Assembly (NCBI GenBank): GCA_902464275.1
Contig: CABQIK010000018.1
Location: forward strand, 1 to 37,112
Reading direction: 5' to 3'
DNA from: an uncultured Alphaproteobacteria bacterium
Lineage (GTDB): Bacteria > Pseudomonadota > Alphaproteobacteria > RF32 > CAG-239
Length of the DNA: 37,112 nt
Every line of letters begins with the position of its first letter. Positions within the stretch are counted from its first letter, which is position 1. Of the stretch, positions 31,823 to 37,112 are shown piece after piece. The translations under genes were made by a program, and so were the position numbers. Below the pieces are notes generated by a model. That model was not told where the DNA came from. It searched no databases and worked only from the letters and a program-made list of their open reading frames with translations.

Positions 31823-33520
31823 ATGTCTAAAATTCTTGTCACTTCCGCATTGCCATATATTAACGGTGTGCCGCATTTGGGGCACATGGTCGGTTGTTTG
31901 CTGCCGTCTGATGTTTATGCGCGCTATATGCGAATGATGGGAAATGAAGTGCTATATGTTGTAGGCACCGACGAGCACGGCACTACTTCTGAAGTGGGGG
32001 CGTTAAAAGCCGGTATGGATGTTCAGGCTTATTGCGATATGAATCATGACCGCCACTACCGCACTTGTAAAGATTTTGAGCTCTCGTTTGACTACTTCGG
32101 GCGTACATCTTCTGAACAAAACAAAGAAATGACGTATCATATTTTTGAGCAACTTGATAAAAACGGCTTTATTGAAGAGCGTACGGTTAAACAAATTTAT
32201 TCGGTTGATGACAAAATGTTTTTGGCTGACCGCTATATTACCGGAACATGTCCGCATTGCGGCTATGACAAAGCGCGCGGCGACCAGTGCGAAAACTGCA
32301 CCAAAGTTTTGGAACCGACTGATTTGATTGATGCCCGCAGCACTATTTCAGGCAGTAAAAACCTTGAAGTGCGCGAAACCAAGCACTTGTTTTTGAATTT
32401 GCCGAAAATTGAGCCTAAACTGCGCGAATGGCTTAAAAGCAAAGAGGCTTTTTGGCCGGAAGTAGCTTATTCCATCGCGCAAAAATGGATTAAAGAAGGC
32501 TTGCAACCGCGTTGTATTACGCGTGACTTAAAATGGGGCTTTCCGGTAAACAAAGCCGGCTTTGAGGATAAAGTGTTTTATGTTTGGTTTGACGCCCCTA
32601 TCGGCTATATCGGCATTACCAAACAATGGTCTGATGAAAAACCGGAAGAGCGCAACTGGAAAGATTGGTGGTATGGGGCAAAAGACGTGCGCCATGTTGA
32701 GTTTATGGCCAAAGACAATGTTCCGTATCATGCCATTACGTTTCCGGCGACCTTGCTGGGTACCGGCGAACCTTGGACTCAGGTTGATTACTTAAAAGGT
32801 TTCAGCTACTTAACATATGAGGGAGGTAAGTTTTCAAAATCAGAACAGCGCGGCATTTTCGCCGAAGACGCGGTTAAAGAATTTCCGGCCGATTATTGGC
32901 GCTATTGGCTGATGAGCAATGTGCCGGAAAGCTCGGATACAAGTTTTTCGTTTGATTTGTTTGCCGCAGTGGTAAATAAAGACTTAAACGGCGTTTTAGG
33001 CAACTTTGTATCCCGCGTTTTGAAAATGACGGCATCAAAAATAGGCAATGAAGTTCCGGCAGGCGGTGAATTAACATCAGTTGAAAACGAACTGATTGCC
33101 AATTTGCAGCAGCATACCGATGACTATTTCAAATATATGAATGAGCTTGAGTTTCGCAAAGCTCTTAATGAGTTGCGCGCCATTTGGGTTGAAGGCAATA
33201 ACTACATCTCTGTCAGCGAGCCGTGGACGGTGATTAAAACCGACGCGGAGCGCGCGGCGACAATTTTGCGGGTTTGCATTAACCTTATCAGAATTTTTGC
33301 CATTCTGTCGGCGCCGATTATGCCGGATATTGCGGCAAAAATGCTTGCTAAATTACATCTTGACGCCAAAGATATGCCGACCCTTAAAGGCTTTGACGTC
33401 GCCAAAGAAATTACCGCGGTTAAAGCCGGGCAACCGTTTGAAGTAGGCGATATGCTGTTTGAGCGAATCGCGCCGGAAAAGGTTGAAGAACTTAAACAAA
33501 AATACGGGAGTAAAAAATAA
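31823..33520 (+). CDS. metG: Methionyl-tRNA synthetase
   Basis: The 565-residue class I synthetase has HLGH (18-21), a single CxxC-x9-CxxC zinc knuckle (Cys143, Cys146, Cys156, Cys159) and KFSKS (336-340). It charges initiator and elongator tRNA-Met. The C-terminal dimerisation/tRNA-binding domain of longer MetRS enzymes is absent, so it is the short monomeric form. AGGAG precedes the ATG by 10 nt. It overlaps the next gene by one base (TAATG), which implies coupling. A possible promoter is in the 31723-31822 gap. Confidence 0.96.
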   Translation: MSKILVTSALPYINGVPHLGHMVGCLLPSDVYARYMRMMGNEVLYVVGTDEHGTTSEVGALKAGMDVQAYCDMNHDRHYRTCKDFELSFDYFGRTSSEQNKEMTYHIFEQLDKNGFIEERTVKQIYSVDDKMFLADRYITGTCPHCGYDKARGDQCENCTKVLEPTDLIDARSTISGSKNLEVRETKHLFLNLPKIEPKLREWLKSKEAFWPEVAYSIAQKWIKEGLQPRCITRDLKWGFPVNKAGFEDKVFYVWFDAPIGYIGITKQWSDEKPEERNWKDWWYGAKDVRHVEFMAKDNVPYHAITFPATLLGTGEPWTQVDYLKGFSYLTYEGGKFSKSEQRGIFAEDAVKEFPADYWRYWLMSNVPESSDTSFSFDLFAAVVNKDLNGVLGNFVSRVLKMTASKIGNEVPAGGELTSVENELIANLQQHTDDYFKYMNELEFRKALNELRAIWVEGNNYISVSEPWTVIKTDAERAATILRVCINLIRIFAILSAPIMPDIAAKMLAKLHLDAKDMPTLKGFDVAKEITAVKAGQPFEVGDMLFERIAPEKVEELKQKYGSKK

Positions 33521-34407
33521 TGGATTTAATCAGATTAAAAACTTTTCGTTTGCATGGAGCGGCTAAGTTTTTCCATACTTTGTTTATGATAATTACTTAT
33601 CCTTTGCGCCATGTGTTTATTTTTTTAACCTGTGTGGTTATTTTTTTGGCGGTACTGATTGCGCTTCCGATGTTGTTTGGCATTTCGGCCGACCATATCG
33701 GCGATTGGTATATGCTTAAATGTGATGAAAACAATATTTGCACTGCTATTCAGGATAAGTTTGACAAAGTTACCAAGAAAGAGCCGGCGGAAGTTTCGGC
33801 GCCAAAGATTATTCGCGCTCAGCCGGTAGAAGAAAATGAGGCGATGTTGGAAAGCCGGCAAGTGTTCAAAAAAGCGCCGGATTCCGTAATTGCGGAAAGC
33901 GCCGAATCGGAGCCGGAAAGCAAGCCGAAAAAGCAATACAAGATAATGAATATTAAAAAGAATCCGCCTATCAGCCGCGTTGAAGTAATGCCGGTGGTGA
34001 TTAAGGCGGAAAATTTGCAAGAGGTAAAATTGCCGGTTGCAACGTCTGAAGCTGAAGTTGTACCTGCGCTTCCGGCTTCGCAGTATTATCGCCGCGATGA
34101 CAGTCTGCCGCTTGTTTATGAAGACACTCCGGCAACGGTTAAAGGCGAAACGTTTGTGTTCAGCGCCAATGAAATTTCCGTCGGCAACACTTATATGATT
34201 TTGTACGGCATATACACTGATCCGGCTAAATATAATCAGGATGAGGCTAATCAGTATTTGAAAGAATTGGCTGACGGTAAAATCTTGGAGTGCAAAATCC
34301 TGGCGTACACATATCGGAATATCGCAACCGGCGTGTGCTTTTTAGACGGCAGAAGCATTAACCGCAATTTGGTTGACGCCGGATTTGCCGATAACGTTGC
34401 TTTATAA
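33520..34407 (+). CDS. Membrane-anchored protein with degenerate nuclease-like domain
   Basis: The 295-residue protein has two parts. Residues 1-60 include one or two membrane helices (about 18-55), then a Pro/Glu/Lys-rich linker (about 85-185). The C-terminal 90 residues follow the thermonuclease (SNase) pattern: LYGIYTDP, then a helix DEANQYLKELADGKILECKIL, then GVCFLDGRSINRNLVDAGFADN. The active enzymes have an Arg before the LxGID-PE motif and a catalytic Glu; here these positions read MILYGIYTDPAKY, so catalysis is doubtful. It is translationally coupled to metG (TAATG) and precedes trkH by 5 nt. It may be a binding-only OB-fold domain. Confidence 0.65.
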   Translation: MDLIRLKTFRLHGAAKFFHTLFMIITYPLRHVFIFLTCVVIFLAVLIALPMLFGISADHIGDWYMLKCDENNICTAIQDKFDKVTKKEPAEVSAPKIIRAQPVEENEAMLESRQVFKKAPDSVIAESAESEPESKPKKQYKIMNIKKNPPISRVEVMPVVIKAENLQEVKLPVATSEAEVVPALPASQYYRRDDSLPLVYEDTPATVKGETFVFSANEISVGNTYMILYGIYTDPAKYNQDEANQYLKELADGKILECKILAYTYRNIATGVCFLDGRSINRNLVDAGFADNVAL

Positions 34408-34412
34408 GGATT

Positions 34413-35861
34413 ATGCTAATGTGGCAGCCGGTGTTGATGATTGACGGCTTTATACTTTCGGTTTTGGGCTTGACGATGCTTATTCCGGCTGCCTTTGATA
34501 TTTATGAGCGTCATTTGATGCGCTCGCCTTTTTTAACGGCTTCGTTTTTAACCATGTTTATCGGTATAGCGCTGTTTTTGGCAAGTAAAGTTCGGATTAG
34601 CCGTATCAACCTGAAGCAAGGTTATTTGGTAACCTGCGTGTGTTGGCTTTCAGTTGCGGCGTTTGCCTCGCTGCCTTTTTATTTATACGGAATCGGCGGA
34701 AGTATCAGCTCTGCTTTGTTTGAGGGAACTTCCGGCATTACCGGAACCGGAGCAACGGTTATTTATGATGTTGAGGCGTTGCCGCGTTCAGTGTTGATAT
34801 GGCGTTCAATTTTAAACGGCTTGGGCGGTATCGGAATTATTATTTTTGCCGTGGCAATGTTGCCGTTTTTAGGAATCGGCGGTATGCAAATTTTTCAGCG
34901 TGAAAATGCCGACACCGGCGATAAATTTATGCCTAAATTTGTGGATATGGCCAAATGGATTATCGGGGTGTATTTGAGCTTGGTTGTATTGTGCGCCGTA
35001 ATGCTGCATTGGTGCGGCATGGGTTGGTTTGATGCTGCCAATCACGCCCTTTCGGCGGTAGCAACCGGCGGATTTTCAACCAAAAACAATTCTGTGGCAT
35101 TTTTTAACAGCGCCGCCATAGAATCGGTTTTGTCTTTGTTTATGATAATCGGGGCGTTGCCGATAACTTTTTACATAATTTTATTGCGCAACCGCGAGGT
35201 GGAGCCGTTCAGATTCGGGCAGGCTAAGCAGTTCTTGAAAACCATACTGTTTTTGGTTGTTTTGGTGGCGTTATGGCTTACCTTAAAAAACAATGTGTCA
35301 TTTTTAACCGCTTTACGCAGTAGCTCGTTCAGCATTATTTCAGTCATTACCACCACAGGGTTTTCATCAGCCGATTTTTTAAGTTGGGGCGTTTGGACAG
35401 GGATGTTTTTTACCTTTTTATCTTTGCACGGAGGTTGTATCGGCTCAACCACCGGCTCGGTTAAAACCATGCGCTGGCAGGTGTTGTTTTCATATATTCA
35501 TAAGGTTGCTGCTTCGGCGATTAATCCTAATCGGGTGGTGCCGGTAAAAGTTGGTGATGTTCCGGTATCAGATAAGGTGGTTATTTCGGTGTTGGTTTAT
35601 ATATTGCTCTTTTTTATTACTGTGGCGGTGTTTGCAGTGGCGTTAAATTTTATGGGTTATGATTTTACAACTTCTCTTTCAGCCGCGATTGCAAGCGTTA
35701 CCAATACCGGTCCCGGAATTGCTCCGCGTATCGGGATTGCCGGTAATTATGCTTTCTTTTCGCCTGAGGCAAAGTTGGCGTTGTGCGGCGCAATGATGTT
35801 GGGTCGCTTGGAAATTTTAACCTTGTTGGTTATTTTTACACCGTCATTTTGGAAAAATTAG
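34413..35861 (+). CDS. trkH: TrkH/KtrB-family potassium uptake protein
   Basis: The 482-residue membrane protein has about ten to twelve helices in four pore repeats. Selectivity-filter Gly are visible in all four: TSGITGTGAT (near 109), ALSAVATGGFSTKN (near 213), VITTTGFSSADF (near 315) and VTNTGPGIAP (near 430). It conducts K+ into the cell, normally gated by a TrkA/KtrA NAD-binding subunit, which is not encoded nearby. AAGGA precedes the ATG 34413. Its stop overlaps that of the convergent ribbon-helix-helix gene by 4 bp (TTAG), with no terminator between. Confidence 0.92.
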   Translation: MLMWQPVLMIDGFILSVLGLTMLIPAAFDIYERHLMRSPFLTASFLTMFIGIALFLASKVRISRINLKQGYLVTCVCWLSVAAFASLPFYLYGIGGSISSALFEGTSGITGTGATVIYDVEALPRSVLIWRSILNGLGGIGIIIFAVAMLPFLGIGGMQIFQRENADTGDKFMPKFVDMAKWIIGVYLSLVVLCAVMLHWCGMGWFDAANHALSAVATGGFSTKNNSVAFFNSAAIESVLSLFMIIGALPITFYIILLRNREVEPFRFGQAKQFLKTILFLVVLVALWLTLKNNVSFLTALRSSSFSIISVITTTGFSSADFLSWGVWTGMFFTFLSLHGGCIGSTTGSVKTMRWQVLFSYIHKVAASAINPNRVVPVKVGDVPVSDKVVISVLVYILLFFITVAVFAVALNFMGYDFTTSLSAAIASVTNTGPGIAPRIGIAGNYAFFSPEAKLALCGAMMLGRLEILTLLVIFTPSFWKN

Positions 35862-36067
35862 CGGTGCTGTTTAACGTAATTTAAAATATAAATCCGAATA
35901 CTGCCCGATAAGCTTTCCTGCGTGCGAGACGAATCTATTTCAGTGACAAGCTCGTTTAAGCTTAATTTGCGAGCGGCGGCAATTTGTTTAAGCTCATCAA
36001 AAAACTCTTTTTCAATCGTGAAGCTGGTTTCATGCCGTCCGGCGATGGTAACGGAATATTTGCGCAT
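35858..36067 (-). CDS. Ribbon-helix-helix DNA-binding protein (RHH_4 type)
   Basis: The 69-residue protein starts at ATG 36067, two bases after the sspB stop. An earlier in-frame ATG at 36091 would lie inside sspB and is rejected. MRKYSVTIAGRHETSFTIEKEFFDEL forms the N-terminal beta-strand and first helix, followed by KLSLNELVTEID and a C-terminal SIRIYILNYVKQ. This matches the RHH_4 (COG4321-like) family often encoded beside alphaproteobacterial sspB. It is probably a dimeric transcription regulator; the target is unknown. It is co-transcribed with sspB. Confidence 0.8.
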   Translation of the reverse strand: MRKYSVTIAGRHETSFTIEKEFFDELKQIAAARKLSLNELVTEIDSSRTQESLSGSIRIYILNYVKQHR

Positions 36068-36068
36068 G

Positions 36069-36548
36069 TTATTTTTTCCGAAAACTGTCAATGGAAATTA
36101 CTTCTGCCGGATGAGAGTTTGGCGATTGGCGGATTTCATCTTCAAGCTTGGCAAGTTTTTCGGCGTCATCATCTTCTTCATTTGCGGTATCGGGCTTAAA
36201 GCTCAAGCCGAATTTGGCGCAGGGATCGGCAAAATAAGTAACAGAGGCAAACGGAACGGTCAGTTCGTACGGAATGCCGCTAAACATCAAAACGACTGAA
36301 AACTTATCATTTTTAACTCTCAAATCAGAAAACTGGTGTTGCAATACAATAGTAATTTCTTTGGGGTATTGCTCTTTTAAACTTTCAGGCATTTTAACGC
36401 CGGCAAAATCAGTGCGGAAAGTGATGTAAAAGTGGTTTTCGCCGAGCAACCCTTCCGCTTCGGCAAATTTGAGCGCGTCAACGACAACGCCTCGCAAGTT
36501 TTTATTGATAAGTTCATCGTAATCAATTTCCGATTCGGTGTTTTGCAT
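36069..36548 (-). CDS. sspB: SspB, ClpXP adaptor for ssrA-tagged proteins
   Basis: The 159-residue protein belongs to the alphaproteobacterial SspB family. It contains the FYITFRTDFAGVKMPESLKEQYP and ITIVLQHQFSDLRV core and the FSGIPYELTVPFASVTYFADP peptide-binding stretch. The C-terminal EDEIRQSP...EVISIDSFRKK tail is expected to dock on ClpX. SspB binds the ssrA tag and delivers tagged proteins to ClpXP. The start at ATG 36548 is supported by AAAGGA; a TTG at 36566 would overlap this site. It lies 73 nt downstream of the tmRNA gene on the same strand and is followed by the ribbon-helix-helix gene. Confidence 0.93.
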   Translation of the reverse strand: MQNTESEIDYDELINKNLRGVVVDALKFAEAEGLLGENHFYITFRTDFAGVKMPESLKEQYPKEITIVLQHQFSDLRVKNDKFSVVLMFSGIPYELTVPFASVTYFADPCAKFGLSFKPDTANEEDDDAEKLAKLEDEIRQSPNSHPAEVISIDSFRKK

Positions 36549-36620
36549 TTTATTTTCCTTTGCCAAATTACTTTCACGCGCATTATAAAAGTAATTTATA
36601 AAACTTCAAGCATAAAAAAT

Positions 36621-36831
36621 GAGCCGTTCTGTTGCTAGGTGGCTCAAACCCCACTTTTAACAAACCAAGGTTAAAAGAATCAGATTTTGTTACTTTCGCT
36701 TAAATTAAGCAGCTACGGCAACAGGTGCAAAATTATCATTTGCATTCATTTATTTTGAACCGATAACGGTGGTATCCCGCCGAACACAGCAAGTATCTTT
36801 AATGTTATACTGTCAAACCTATTTCACCCCC
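36621..36831 (-). ncRNA. ssrA: tmRNA, coding half of a permuted ssrA gene
   Basis: The 5' end GGGGGTGAAATAGG (36831 downward) has the tmRNA acceptor-stem/D-arm character. A PK1-like segment with GGCGGGATACCACCG and CGTTATCGG follows. The tag frame runs from 36743 to a TAA at 36705 and encodes ANDNFAPVAVAA, with an ATG two codons earlier. The gene ends with a GAGCC...GGCTC hairpin (36621-36645) and a T-run: the terminator. No T arm with CCA end follows the tag, as a one-piece tmRNA would need. The gene is therefore the permuted alphaproteobacterial form, and the acceptor half must lie upstream beyond the window end. Confidence 0.93.
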
Positions 36832-36853
36832 TCTAAAATGCATATAAACGCTC

Positions 36854-37112
36854 TCATGCTTGTTGCTCACTCACTCGTGTAGTTTTTATCTACAAGTCGT
36901 TCGTTCGCAACGGCGCAGCAGAGCATTTCTCTGCATTTTTGAAGTTCATATAAGCGGCTCCTGCTTGCAAGTTTTTTCTTTATGTAGCGGTTTTGTACAC
37001 CGCAGAAAAAACTTACTGCGCATTAGCCAGCTTAAACAGCCGTCACTAATAGTGTCATCATGCTTGTTGCTCACTCACTCGTGTAGTTTTTATCTACAAG
37101 TCGTTCGTTCGC
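36854..37112. repeat. 204-bp-period repeat in the tmRNA spacer
   Basis: The 55 nt at 36854-36908 recur exactly at 37058-37112, cut by the window end, so the repeat may be longer. Each copy contains the CTCGTGTAG...CTACAAG palindrome. The stretch 36832-37112 is 281 nt without any gene or acceptor half; it is probably the internal transcribed spacer of the permuted ssrA gene. Confidence 0.8.
36969..37014. repeat. Nested hairpin in the tmRNA spacer
   Basis: AAGTTTTTTC (36969-36978) pairs with GAAAAAACTT (37005-37014), and GCGGT (36987-36991) with ACCGC (36999-37003) inside. It is a strong two-level stem; role unknown. Confidence 0.6.

Overview
The window comes from a low-GC alphaproteobacterium, most likely host-associated. 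I cannot name the species. The class is indicated by the mRNA-like half of a circularly permuted tmRNA (tag peptide ANDNFAPVAVAA), an alphaproteobacterial-type SspB next to it, and a eukaryote-like (clade 2) isoleucyl-tRNA synthetase. An L-lactate dehydrogenase suggests fermentative capacity.

Layout. Positions 1-8,300 hold the start of a probable prepilin-like gene, a DUF805 membrane protein, ldh, acpP-fabF, two family 2 glycosyltransferases on either side of an AT-rich NYN-nuclease gene bracketed by a 20-bp direct repeat, a secreted protein of six 20-residue repeats, and a divergent PRPP synthetase. Positions 8,300-17,300 hold a flotillin-like protein, anmK (cell-wall recycling), a small orphan gene, and the elongasome operon mreB-mreC-mreD-mrdA-rodA. 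Positions 17,300-22,500 carry minus-strand genes: a charged unknown protein, then an envelope operon of a small secreted protein, a COG3014 lipoprotein, a YcfL-like lipoprotein, LpoB and a CsgG/FlgT-like protein. Two AAACGTACGTTT palindromes precede that operon. Positions 22,700-26,900 hold ileS and a prepilin-like gene whose leader DNA (45 bp identical) matches that of the gene at position 1.

Positions 26,900-28,110 are the strangest part. An intact tRNA-Ala(CGC) gene sits between tandem repeats seeded by its own sequence. Two 255-bp units, each carrying a 17-nt copy of the tRNA 3' end, follow it. Two 189-bp units plus a short one, carrying three copies of the tRNA first 20-21 nt, precede it. 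The probable original promoter and terminator lie outside the array on each side.

Positions 28,100-36,600 hold a DsbA-like protein, a PhoU-like/PiT phosphate uptake pair, a tandem pair of small paralogous unknown genes, metG coupled to a membrane protein with a degenerate nuclease domain, a TrkH potassium transporter, and a ribbon-helix-helix gene with sspB. The window ends in the tmRNA gene. Its coding half is complete. The acceptor half must lie beyond the window, so the internal spacer exceeds 280 nt and contains a 204-bp-period repeat. A small palindromic element in that spacer also occurs, in frame, inside the leader of the prepilin gene 10 kb away, with a compensatory stem change.

Functionally the window is mostly housekeeping: fatty acid synthesis, cell elongation and peptidoglycan control, translation, phosphate and potassium uptake, and ribosome rescue. 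The novelty lies in the repeat biology around structural RNA genes.
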